DNA from: Patescibacteria group bacterium
GTDB lineage: Bacteria; Patescibacteriota; Microgenomatia; UBA1406; GWC2-37-13
DNA: 49,177 bases
Assembly (NCBI GenBank): GCA_026004415.1
Contig: BPJC01000003.1
Location: forward strand, 1 to 49,177
Direction: 5' to 3'
Positions within the stretch are counted from its first letter, which is position 1, and each line of letters starts with the position of its first letter. The position numbers and the translations under genes are program-made. Positions 16,276-24,177 of the stretch are shown here, piece by piece. The notes below the pieces were generated by a model that worked only from the letters and a program-made list of their open reading frames with translations, made no database searches and had not been told where the DNA came from.

Positions 16276-16618
16276 ATGGGAGATTTCAATAAAATCTTTG
16301 CTATTGTCTTGGGAGGCATTATAACAATTGCGATATTAGTCTTTATAATAAGTCGTTTGACTAATTTTTTTAAGGGAGCAAACTTTCAGCTACCCAAAGT
16401 TTTTCAAACTCAAACAGAACCAACTCCAACGCCAACACCTTTTGAAACAATAGTGGTAGAAACAAAAAAACCCTTCCTTAGACCTTACACCAACTGTACC
16501 AACAAGACAGGTTCAAGGAACCAACCAATATCCAGAAACAGGACCAGAGAGTTATATTTTGCTTATCATAGTGGCTTTACTTAGTCTTGGAGTATATCTT
16601 AAAAGGCTTTCTGCCTAG
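16276..16618 (+). CDS. Small surface protein with LPXTG-like sorting signal, one frameshift
   Basis: The first frame has an N-terminal membrane helix (IFAIVLGGIITIAILVFII) and a Thr-Pro linker TEPTPTPTPFE. It then leaves register at a 7-A run (16464-16470) and would end at 16584. Removing one A gives NPSLDLTPTVPTRQ, QYPETGPESY, a hydrophobic stretch ILLIIVALLSLGVYL and KRLSA. Y-P-E-T-G followed by a helix and a basic tail is a sortase-type cell wall signal. The joined protein is about 113 residues. The role may be a wall- or membrane-anchored spacer; no sortase gene is in the window. Confidence 0.6.
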
Positions 16619-16634
16619 TAAATGCTTAACAAAC

Positions 16635-16662
16635 AAACAGTTAGCATAAACAAAGACTGTTT
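16635..16662. terminator. Weak hairpin between convergent genes
   Basis: AAACAGT (16635-16641) pairs with ACTGTTT (16656-16662). A T-run follows only at 16691-16698. It may end one or both of the convergent transcripts, but the stem is short. Confidence 0.3.
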
Positions 16663-16716
16663 GATATTTAAGATAGTCTCAATAAGTAAACTGTTTTTTT
16701 TAAAGCCAAAAAGGCC

Positions 16717-17322
16717 TTAAAACATTGGTAAATCAAAAGCCTGACCGATAAGACCTACTATAAACACTGCTGATAAAGCTATAAAAATACCTATTAATGA
16801 TCTTATTATAATGCGTTTACCATAACTGATTTTTTCAGGATTTCCGGATGAAGTCAGAATTACAAAACCTCCATAAACAAGATAAACAAAGGCCGCGGCT
16901 CCAACAAGTTTGAAAATAACATTTAAAATTGAACTGACTACATCAACAGCGGCTCCAGCTTCTTGAAAAGAATCTAAATTAGTATTGATACAACCCAAAA
17001 AAGTGTAAACTGCTCCTTTCTTCCTAGCAGGAGGCTCTTTAGTATTAGGATCAGTTATTAAGGTTTTACCATCTGGTTGATCCGGCACATTTCCTCCATA
17101 TAAATCTGGGTAAAGACATTGAGCACAGCTTTTCCAATCACTAGGAATATCCTCTGGATTTTGATTTAAACAAAATCCACACAGGTCACAGGTCGCCTGT
17201 AAGTTTGGTTGATTGTTTGCATTGTTTGTATCTTCCTGAGCAAACACAGCTGTCAGAATAAAAAAACAAGACAACAAACTCAAAAAAAGGTAGAATATGT
17301 ACACACTCAAATTTTTTCGCAT
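16717..17322 (-). CDS. Pilin-like (TrbC/VirB2-type) secreted membrane protein
   Basis: About 201 residues from ATG 17322; a longer in-frame start at 17511 runs through the divergent neighbour and is unlikely. It has a signal peptide (FYLFLSLLSCFFILTAVFAQ) and a Cys-rich stretch (CDLCGFCLNQ, CAQCLYPDLY). Two membrane helices (VIFKLVGAAAFVYLVYGGFV and IGIFIALSAVFIVGLIG) are separated by a short loop TSSGNPEKISYGKRI. The two-helix block with a G-N-P-E/K-I-S loop resembles the TrbC/VirB2 pilin group and the paralogues at 42 and 47-48 kb. The Cys-rich head is unusual. The start is 13 bases from the divergent gene. Confidence 0.6.
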   Translation of the reverse strand: MRKNLSVYIFYLFLSLLSCFFILTAVFAQEDTNNANNQPNLQATCDLCGFCLNQNPEDIPSDWKSCAQCLYPDLYGGNVPDQPDGKTLITDPNTKEPPARKKGAVYTFLGCINTNLDSFQEAGAAVDVVSSILNVIFKLVGAAAFVYLVYGGFVILTSSGNPEKISYGKRIIIRSLIGIFIALSAVFIVGLIGQAFDLPMF

Positions 17323-17335
17323 ATAAAAATTATAT

Positions 17336-19048
17336 ATGATTGATCTTAAAAAAATCCTTAAATTTTTTATAATATTGGTTCTATTTTTTATCTTTTTGCC
17401 TACTATAAGGGCTGATGAACTTGATGATATCAACAAACAACTTGACGATTTAAGGAGACAGTTGGAACTATCAAAACAAGCTACAGAACCATTGCAACAA
17501 CAACTTACCAAAATTCAATCAGACCTGGACAGAATCAAAAATGAAGTTTTTGCAATAACTGCAGAATTAAACCAAAAAGAATTAGATATTAAAGAGGCTG
17601 AAAAAAAATTACTAAACCAAGAAAAACAACTGCAAGAACGCGTTTATCAACTTTATAAAAACCTTAATAAAACCGATCCTTTAGTTTTTATTTTTTCGAG
17701 CAATAATTTCACACAGTTGACTAGGCTCTTTTTTTATCAAAATAAATTGATAGAAAAAGATAAAGCAGAAATAATCAAGTTTTATTATCTAATCAAAAGA
17801 ATTGAAGAAGACAAACATAACCTTGCCACTCAAAGAGATAGGCTAACTGCAATCAACAAAAGACTTGATGAACAATCTAAGTTTTTAGCTGAAGAAATAA
17901 ATAAAGCAAAAGCCTTTCAATCAGATCTAATAAAAAAAATCGCTGAATTAAGTAAAAGACAAAAAGAGTTATTGGCGGCTAGATCCGGAAGTTTCTTTAC
18001 AGCCAGTATTGGAGAGGTTCCTTTATCAGATGATCCTGCTTCAAGTCCCAACTATAATCCAGGCTTTTCACCAGCTTTTGCGGCTTTTTCTTTTGGCGCC
18101 TATACCCACAGAAAAGGTATGAGTCAGTATGGAGCAAAAGGCAGAGCTGAATCTGGACAAAATTATGTTGATATCATTAAAGCCTACTATGGAAAAGAGC
18201 CAAAGGAGGTTGACACAGGAGGCACAATAAATGTATCTGGTTTTGGAGAGCTTGATTTTGAAAATTATTACCTTCTAGGTATTGCAGAGATGCCATCATC
18301 TTTTCCATTTGAAGCCTTAAAAGCTCAAGCAATCGCCGCCAGAACCTACGCATACAGATACAAAATATCAGGATCAAGTATCTGTACCACGCAGTCTTGT
18401 CAGGTTTTCTCAAAGTCTAAAGCAGATAACCCTCCTGAACTTTGGAAAAAAGCAGTAGAGGAGACAAGAGGTTTGATTATAGAAGGAGTTGTAGGGTACT
18501 ACTCATCCACCACAGGAGGTTATCTGACAACAAGTGGCTGGGATACTGAATGTAGAAGCCAAAATTGCTGGCCAGACTCAGCTTATGAAAAAAAAGCAGG
18601 CAGTCCTTGGTTTTACAAAGCCTGGTATAGAGAATCTTATTCTAACTCATCTGCCAGCTGTGGCAGAAATCATCCATGGCTAACAGAAGAAGAGATGACA
18701 GACATCCTAAACGCTTGGGTTGTCAGAAACAAAGGATCAGAAGAAGATGTAGCCAGAATATTGCCGATTACCATTAAAAACTGTCCAATTGATAATATCT
18801 CAAGCCAAGACAACCCTCTTTCAGTAGATGAGATGAGAAACAAAGCCAATCAACTTGGTGGATCATACTCAAAAATAAACAGTGTATCAATAACATTTAA
18901 CTCACAAGGTTATACAGGAAACATAACCTTCCAGACAAACAGAGGATCTGTAACTATTTCTGGAGAAGAGTTTAAAACAATTTTTAATTTAAGAGCGCCA
19001 GGATATATATCTATCAGAAACAGCCTTTACAATATCGAAAAGAAATAA
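17336..19048 (+). CDS. Secreted coiled-coil protein with SpoIID/LytB domain
   Basis: 570 residues. Signal peptide about 1-26 (FFIILVLFFIFLPTIRA), then a long coiled coil about 27-210 like those of CwlO/PcsB-type wall hydrolase regulators. A SpoIID domain follows from about 245: GAYTHRKGMSQYGAKGRAES, ENYYLLGIAEMPSSFPFEAL, KAQAIAARTYAYRY (the conserved A-x-A-x-x-x-R-T-Y-A), and YYSSTTGGYLTTS. SpoIID is a lytic transglycosylase acting on peptidoglycan glycan strands. The fusion suggests a wall-remodelling enzyme held by a coiled-coil partner (FtsEX-like control is inference). Confidence 0.85.
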   Translation: MIDLKKILKFFIILVLFFIFLPTIRADELDDINKQLDDLRRQLELSKQATEPLQQQLTKIQSDLDRIKNEVFAITAELNQKELDIKEAEKKLLNQEKQLQERVYQLYKNLNKTDPLVFIFSSNNFTQLTRLFFYQNKLIEKDKAEIIKFYYLIKRIEEDKHNLATQRDRLTAINKRLDEQSKFLAEEINKAKAFQSDLIKKIAELSKRQKELLAARSGSFFTASIGEVPLSDDPASSPNYNPGFSPAFAAFSFGAYTHRKGMSQYGAKGRAESGQNYVDIIKAYYGKEPKEVDTGGTINVSGFGELDFENYYLLGIAEMPSSFPFEALKAQAIAARTYAYRYKISGSSICTTQSCQVFSKSKADNPPELWKKAVEETRGLIIEGVVGYYSSTTGGYLTTSGWDTECRSQNCWPDSAYEKKAGSPWFYKAWYRESYSNSSASCGRNHPWLTEEEMTDILNAWVVRNKGSEEDVARILPITIKNCPIDNISSQDNPLSVDEMRNKANQLGGSYSKINSVSITFNSQGYTGNITFQTNRGSVTISGEEFKTIFNLRAPGYISIRNSLYNIEKK

Positions 19049-19235
19049 ATAATCCTTAAACCTTTAAAATAATTTAAAAATCACCAATTAAACTCATAAC
19101 ATATAAAAAACAATGCTTCAAAGATCTTAGAGCAGTCTAAATTATTAAGCATACCATGAGACTAGTAAAAAGAACAAAATTAGATAAGGCTTAACTGCAA
19201 AACAGCAGAATAAAAAAACTCAAATTAACAACTGC

Positions 19236-19264
19236 TTGACAAGCCAAGTGTAAATGTTTATTAT
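19236..19264 (+). promoter_or_regulatory. dnaA promoter
   Basis: TTGACA (19236-19241), a 17-base spacer, TATTAT (19259-19264). The expected start, at about 19271, falls inside a DnaA box. The 19049-19235 stretch before it is AT-rich and shows no gene. Confidence 0.75.
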
Positions 19265-19265
19265 T

Positions 19266-19284
19266 TGTGGATAAGTTGTCCACA
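19266..19284. promoter_or_regulatory. Pair of inverted DnaA boxes at the dnaA start
   Basis: TGTGGATAA (19266-19274) is the exact complement of TTATCCACA. TTGTCCACA (19276-19284) is one base off and in the opposite direction. They cover the predicted transcription start, which suggests DnaA autorepression. Confidence 0.75.
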
Positions 19285-19291
19285 TTTTATT

Positions 19292-20626
19292 ATGTTTTCA
19301 TTTTGGCAAGATCTATTAACAAACCTCGAAAACCAAAAAGAACAGCATCCAATATTACTGCCAATACTGAAACAGCTAAAACCTGCCAAAATAGAGAAGA
19401 ACAAACTTTATCTGCAAACAGATAACAAAGGTGTACTTTACTTTTTAGAGAAGAGAAAACAAGAGATAGAGCTTTTGATAAAAAATTTTTCTGACAAGGA
19501 ATATAAAATAGACTTTACCCTAAAACAAAATGCAAAAACAAAACAAAAGCTAAAAAAAACGCCTCCATTAATTGAGTATTCTTTGTCTTTATCTGCAAAA
19601 CTTGTAAAAGCAAACCTTAACCCAAGATTTACTTTTGAAAACTTTGCTGTAGCTCCAACAAATCAGGTAGCTTATGCCGCATGTCAATCCATAATTGAAA
19701 CTCCAGGCAAAGTTTACAATCCCTTATTTCTATACGGAGGTGTTGGAGTAGGAAAAACTCATTTGGCACAGGCTACAGGAATTAAAATAATAGAACAGCA
19801 TAAAGATAAAAAAGTCTTCTTCTCACCAGGAGATCAATTTACAAATGAGCTAATCCAATCAATTCAAAATAGATCAACAAATAACTTTAGGAAAAAATAC
19901 AGATCACTTGATGTTTTAATAATAGATGATGTTCAGTTTATAGCAGGAAAGACAGCTGTACAAGAAGAGTTTTTCAACACCTTCAACTCAATTGTTTCTG
20001 CTGGAGGACAAATTATTTTAATATCAGATAAACCGCCATCAGAGATAAAAAAACTTGAACAACGACTAAGATCGCGTTTTATGGGAGGACTTATTGTTGA
20101 CATTCAAAATCCTGATTTTGAGCTTCGTACAGCTATTGTTTTAATTAAAGCCCGAGAAAAAAATATACCCATAGATATAGAAGCCGCTAAACTTATTGCA
20201 GAAAATATTCAAGACACTAGAGGATTAGAAGGCACTTTAATCTCAATTTATGCCCAAGTTTTAAATAAATACAATCAAGATGCTATAACATTTGAGATCG
20301 TCAACAACTATCTTAATAAAAGCATGAGTATAAAAAAAACAGATATCTTAGATGTCATCAAAACTGTTACAGCTTTTTATGGTGTCTCAGCTACTAAAAT
20401 AAAAGGTCCAAGCAGAATATCAGAGATCGCATTAGCCAGACAAGTAATTATGTATATTGCCCGCGAAAAACTTAACTATAAGTACGAAGACATTGCAGTT
20501 TCTTTAAGACGCAAAGATCATACAACAATAATGCACGGAGTTGATAAAATTAAAAAAATGATTATAAAAAACCCTAATTTTAAGAAAGAAATAGATCAAG
20601 TATTATCTCTATTAGATCTACTTTAA
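19292..20626 (+). CDS. dnaA: Chromosomal replication initiator DnaA
   Basis: 444 residues from ATG 19292, which follows the DnaA boxes; the upstream alternative at 19265 would translate the operator. Domain I is at about 1-75. Domain III starts at LNPRFTFENFAV, with Walker A LYGGVGVGKTHLA, Walker B DVLIIDDVQFIAG and sensor/box VII EQRLRSRFMGGL. Domain IV ends with ALARQVIMYIAREK and the DNA-binding signature RRKDHTTIMHG. It opens the origin as an ATP-bound oligomer. The linker domain II is very short, giving a protein slightly below the usual 450-470. Confidence 0.97.
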   Translation: MFSFWQDLLTNLENQKEQHPILLPILKQLKPAKIEKNKLYLQTDNKGVLYFLEKRKQEIELLIKNFSDKEYKIDFTLKQNAKTKQKLKKTPPLIEYSLSLSAKLVKANLNPRFTFENFAVAPTNQVAYAACQSIIETPGKVYNPLFLYGGVGVGKTHLAQATGIKIIEQHKDKKVFFSPGDQFTNELIQSIQNRSTNNFRKKYRSLDVLIIDDVQFIAGKTAVQEEFFNTFNSIVSAGGQIILISDKPPSEIKKLEQRLRSRFMGGLIVDIQNPDFELRTAIVLIKAREKNIPIDIEAAKLIAENIQDTRGLEGTLISIYAQVLNKYNQDAITFEIVNNYLNKSMSIKKTDILDVIKTVTAFYGVSATKIKGPSRISEIALARQVIMYIAREKLNYKYEDIAVSLRRKDHTTIMHGVDKIKKMIIKNPNFKKEIDQVLSLLDLL

Positions 20627-20749
20627 TATTTCAACATCTAATCCACGAGGTTATAAACATAAAACAAATTATATAAAACATTAAATTGACAATCTAATCT
20701 TTATGTTATACACTTATACACATTACACTACTAATTCTAAATAATAAAT
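20627..20749. other. Probable replication origin (oriC) between dnaA and dnaN
   Basis: A 123-base AT-rich gap with DnaA boxes TTATACACA (20714-20722, consensus) and TTATACACT (20706-20714), plus a near match TTATAAACA (20651-20659). An AT tract between them could unwind. In the lines I counted, base composition of the + strand changes from A/C-rich on the left to T/G-rich on the right around here, including where genes lie on the minus strand. Confidence 0.7.
20686..20714 (+). promoter_or_regulatory. dnaN promoter overlapping DnaA boxes
   Basis: TTGACA (20686-20691), 17 bases, TACACT (20709-20714). The -10 box lies within the DnaA box pair 20706-20722, so DnaA binding should affect dnaN expression. 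Confidence 0.55.
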
Positions 20750-21862
20750 ATGACGATTAATATTAAAAAAGATTTATTAAAAGACAAACTTCAGTTTAGC
20801 AATCTATTTACAAAAAGCTCTTTAATTCAACCAAGTCTGGGAAATATTTTATTTGTATTTGAACCAACTAAATTAAATATCTACTCAAGCAACTTATCTT
20901 CTTTTTATACAACTTCTATTGATATAAAAAGCGATTTAAAAGAAAAAAAAGAGGTTGTTTTTGATCCTAAAAAACTTATTGAGATTTTATCTTTTGTTCA
21001 AGATGATCAAGTAAGTTTTTCTATTGATGAAAAGTTTTTATCATTTAAATCAAAGAATGTAAAAGCAAAGTTTCCAATTTCATCAAACAACCAGTATCCT
21101 TATCCTTCAAAGATAGAAAAAACCTTAACTTTTGATACTAAAACAATTGTTCCAGCAATAGAATCTGTTTTGTTTTCTTCAGCTAATGATGATACAAAAC
21201 CTGTGTTAACTGGTATCAATTTTGTAAAACATGAAGACAAATTGCTTATTGCTTCAACAGATGGTTTTAGATTATCTGTCTTTACAGCAGATGATCTTGA
21301 TTTTTCGGATTTTGTAGATGACTCCATAGTTTTGCCATCTGATTTTTTATCTATTGTTTTAAGAAGAATTAAAGAAAAAAAACAGGTTAAACTTGGTTTT
21401 GACTCTAAAGAGAAACTGTTTTATTTTGGAGTAGAGGAGGATAGTTTTTATACTCGTATTATAGATGAAGAGTTCCCTGCCTTTTTACAGGTTATTCCTG
21501 AAAACTTTAATTTGTTTATTGAGGTAGACAAGGACAGTTTCATAAAAAATATTAAAATCGCTTCTGTTTTTGCCAAAGATTTTTCCAACATCGTTGTTTT
21601 TGATGTTTCAGATAAAGGATTTAATATCTATCCACGCAGTGATGAATCTGAAGGTGAAGGCGAGGTTTTTCAATCAGCAAAGGTTAAAGGAGAGTCTTTA
21701 AAGATTGCTTTTAATTTCAAGTATGTTTTAGATTTTTTAAATAATACCAAAGGTGATATTGTACAGATAAATATTGTCTCTGCTCAAGCTCCAGCTCTTT
21801 TTAAGATAAAAGAGGATAAAAACTTTATTCATATTATAATGCCTGTAAAAATCAGTGTTTGA
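20750..21862 (+). CDS. dnaN: DNA polymerase III beta subunit (sliding clamp)
   Basis: 370 residues, the usual clamp length. MTINIKKDLLKDKLQFSNLF opens domain 1. PVLTGINFVKHEDKLLIAST-DGFRLS in domain 2 is the classic clamp signature, and the protein ends with FKIKEDKNFIHIIMPVKISV, the L-x-x-E/D ... Y-x-I-M-P-x-R/K tail. It forms a dimeric ring that tethers the polymerase. Usual dnaA-dnaN order; recF and gyrB do not follow. Confidence 0.96.
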   Translation: MTINIKKDLLKDKLQFSNLFTKSSLIQPSLGNILFVFEPTKLNIYSSNLSSFYTTSIDIKSDLKEKKEVVFDPKKLIEILSFVQDDQVSFSIDEKFLSFKSKNVKAKFPISSNNQYPYPSKIEKTLTFDTKTIVPAIESVLFSSANDDTKPVLTGINFVKHEDKLLIASTDGFRLSVFTADDLDFSDFVDDSIVLPSDFLSIVLRRIKEKKQVKLGFDSKEKLFYFGVEEDSFYTRIIDEEFPAFLQVIPENFNLFIEVDKDSFIKNIKIASVFAKDFSNIVVFDVSDKGFNIYPRSDESEGEGEVFQSAKVKGESLKIAFNFKYVLDFLNNTKGDIVQINIVSAQAPALFKIKEDKNFIHIIMPVKISV

Positions 21863-21872
21863 TTAGCTTTTG

Positions 21873-22733
21873 TTAAAGCTCAAAGATACGAGTTTTTTTC
21901 TCTATTGCAGGCTTAACTTGAGATAAAAATCTTTCTGTACTTGAAAGCCTTTTGTGTCCAACGATCTGTGCCACATACTCAATTGAAGCTCCATTTGACA
22001 ACTGATGAGCAATAAAAGTATTTCTAAGATCATTTACGGTTGCATTTTCAATACCAACATCATCAAAGCAACGGCTTATGATTTGTCTGATATTTCTTAT
22101 TAGCAAAGGAGTACCCTTTCTAGTTACAAAAAGGTGAGGATCCTTGGTCTCTGGTCTTACTTTAAGGTATTCTTCTATAGCTTTCTTAGCAGGTTCTGTA
22201 AGAGGGATTTCTCTTTCTGGAGTGGAACCATATCTTCTTATTATTAAAGAGTTGTCTTTGATATCGCTAAGTTGGATGTTGGCTAGTTCTCCTATTTTCA
22301 AACCTGTCTGGAGTATAAGTTCAATCATCGCATAGGTTCTTGTATCTTTTTTGGCGTAGTCTCTTAGAGCCATATACTCAAGTTTACTTAAAATTCTAGG
22401 CGGATTAATTTTTTGTTTAGGATGCGATACATCCAGCGAAGGATTATAGGTAACAATTCCTTCGTTTTTCAAAAATTTGAAAAAGGTTCTTATTGAGTTA
22501 AGTTTTCTAGAGGCAGATTTTTTGGTATAGCCATTATTTATAAGTTCTGTTATGAACTCTTCAATCTGTTGTTTTTTGACCTCTCTAATATCTTCTATCT
22601 CTTTTTTGGTTAAAAACCCAATAAATTGCTCTAAATCTTTTTTATAAGCAATTATTGTAAAATTGGATTTTCCTTGTTTTTCTAAGTTTGCTATAAATTT
22701 TTCTAATATTTTAGCCGGTGTTTCTGGTATCAT
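21873..22733 (-). CDS. Xer-like tyrosine recombinase family protein, catalytic residues missing
   Basis: 286 residues with the SAM-like N-terminal domain (FIANLEKQGKSNFTIIAYKK) and a full catalytic-domain fold, close in length to XerC/XerD. Active positions differ from the family. The first Arg is Lys (QTGLKIGELANI instead of T-G-L-R). The His of H-x-L-R is Asn (VNDLRNTFIAHQL, Arg kept). The second His is kept (GHKRLSSTE). The nucleophilic Tyr is Phe (TERFLSQ). It is convergent with dnaN. It is probably a DNA-binding protein without strand-exchange activity, perhaps a partner of an active XerD elsewhere. Confidence 0.8.
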   Translation of the reverse strand: MIPETPAKILEKFIANLEKQGKSNFTIIAYKKDLEQFIGFLTKKEIEDIREVKKQQIEEFITELINNGYTKKSASRKLNSIRTFFKFLKNEGIVTYNPSLDVSHPKQKINPPRILSKLEYMALRDYAKKDTRTYAMIELILQTGLKIGELANIQLSDIKDNSLIIRRYGSTPEREIPLTEPAKKAIEEYLKVRPETKDPHLFVTRKGTPLLIRNIRQIISRCFDDVGIENATVNDLRNTFIAHQLSNGASIEYVAQIVGHKRLSSTERFLSQVKPAIEKKTRIFEL

Positions 22734-22880
22734 AATATCAGCCTATAATATAACACATAAATCCTTAAAAAACAATATTTTTTTAGCCTTTTTTATTTTT
22801 TATGTAATTTGTGCGCTTTATTTTTTTTATTTGACAAAACTTCATCTTGACATCTTTTTAAAAAAAGCCACAATATAAAT

Positions 22881-23579
22881 ATGGATAGTATTTCTTTGCT
22901 TAAAGAAAAAATCAAAAAATTAAGCCAAAAACAAACTAGAGAAAAGGAGTCTACTTTTACTGCTAAAAAGACTTTAACTCAGTCTAATCTTGAGCATTCT
23001 GTAGAAAAAAATGAAATTCAAAAACAAGTTGCTGAGGTCAAAGAAAGAGTCAATCAAAATAGAAATCTTGACTCAGTTTTGTATGAGTGGCGATCTCCAT
23101 TGAGGCCATATAAGAGATTTAACTTCAAGATTTTAAGGTTTTTTATTGCTTTTACTTTGCTTATTAGTTTGCTTTTATACTTTTTCAATGCCTATACTTT
23201 ACTGCTCACATTCTTAACAATTGTCTTTTTAATTTTTGCTTTTTTGATAACACCTCCTCCAACAGTAGTTAATAGGATCTCTTTGTTTGGAATTGAAACT
23301 GGTGATTTAATTCTGCGTTGGGAAGATTTTAGTTTTTTTTATGTCGAAAAGAAACTTGGTTTTTATATTATAAATCTGTTTTTATTAGGACCTATCGCTT
23401 CAAAGATCATGTTAGTCGTTGAGTCAGAGGAAGATAAAGATAAGATTGTTGAAATTTTGTCTATTGTCTTGCCTTATAAGAAAAATATTAAACATGGTTT
23501 TTTTGACAAATTATTTGAGATTTTTGACGATTTAATTGCAGATAACGAGGCTACATCAAAGAAAGTAGTTTTGCCTTAA
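22881..23579 (+). CDS. Two-helix membrane protein of unknown function
   Basis: 232 residues. A charged coiled-coil-like N-terminus (about 1-70), YEWRSPLRPYKRFNFK, then two adjoining membrane helices (about 88-130), then a cytosolic C-terminal domain with ETGDLILRWEDFSFFY. The last part resembles the way PH-like domains follow paired helices, but I cannot assign a family. A TTGACA lies at 22847-22852. The 3' end overlaps the convergent PIN gene by 29 bases. Confidence 0.6.
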   Translation: MDSISLLKEKIKKLSQKQTREKESTFTAKKTLTQSNLEHSVEKNEIQKQVAEVKERVNQNRNLDSVLYEWRSPLRPYKRFNFKILRFFIAFTLLISLLLYFFNAYTLLLTFLTIVFLIFAFLITPPPTVVNRISLFGIETGDLILRWEDFSFFYVEKKLGFYIINLFLLGPIASKIMLVVESEEDKDKIVEILSIVLPYKKNIKHGFFDKLFEIFDDLIADNEATSKKVVLP

Positions 23580-24177
23580 AGTCTACAGCAGGAATTGTTT
23601 TAACTCCTAGTTTTTTAGCCCAAATTAGTACGCCTTCGTCTGTGGTTGTTAAGTAAGCATTAAGCTCTTTTGCCAAAAGCAAAACATCTACATCTGTTGG
23701 GCTGTCTAAGAAGTTAGTTCTAATTGCTTTTCTAAATCTCTCCCTTAATTTGTTTATAAAAGGAGCAAAAAACAGTTCTTTTTCTTTGCTGTTTTTAAAG
23801 TTGTTTTTTCTGTTTAAAGCAGTTTCATAGCTTTGTCTAATTTGTTCTTCAGCTATTTTTAGAGCCCTAAAAGTTCTTTGTCTGATATCATTGATTAGTT
23901 CATGTAAAAAATTGCCTGGAATCATTATTTTTTCTCTTTCAGGAGATTTAATATTTACTAATGTAAAAAAGTTTTTTAGTTCAATAGGTTGTTGTTCAAA
24001 AAAACTGTTAATTTCATCATAAACTGAGTGGGGTATAAAAAACTCTGCTTGTTTGTTTTTTGATAAGGCTTCAATTAGAGGATTAAGCTCTGACAAAAGC
24101 TCGGTAGTATTTGAGCCTAAATCTTTAATCTCTTCTAGGTTAAATAAGATATTTGTGTCAATTACAAAGTTTTGCAT
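23551..24177 (-). CDS. PIN-domain protein, RNA-ligase-partner type
   Basis: 208 residues. FVIDTNILFN at the start gives the first PIN acidic residue. VNIKSPEREKIMIPGNFLHE, LINDIRQRTFRALKIAEEQI, LRERFRKAIRTNFLDSPTDV and DVLLLAKELNAYLTTTDEGV follow the arrangement of the MJ_0950-type RNA ligase partner family (a PIN nuclease found beside RNA ligases). Asp/Glu metal ligands are present. It would be an endoribonuclease. The start overlaps the stop of the upstream gene as TAATG, so translation is coupled. Confidence 0.7.
   Translation of the reverse strand: MQNFVIDTNILFNLEEIKDLGSNTTELLSELNPLIEALSKNKQAEFFIPHSVYDEINSFFEQQPIELKNFFTLVNIKSPEREKIMIPGNFLHELINDIRQRTFRALKIAEEQIRQSYETALNRKNNFKNSKEKELFFAPFINKLRERFRKAIRTNFLDSPTDVDVLLLAKELNAYLTTTDEGVLIWAKKLGVKTIPAVDFKAKLLSLM

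Noticed and set aside
17323-17511. Longer start for the pilin-like gene
   Set aside because: It would run through the 5' part of the divergent gene, and the ATG at 17322 is followed by a good signal peptide.
19049-19235. Small RNA gene upstream of dnaA
   Set aside because: AT-rich with no stable hairpin or terminator visible; nothing supports an RNA gene.
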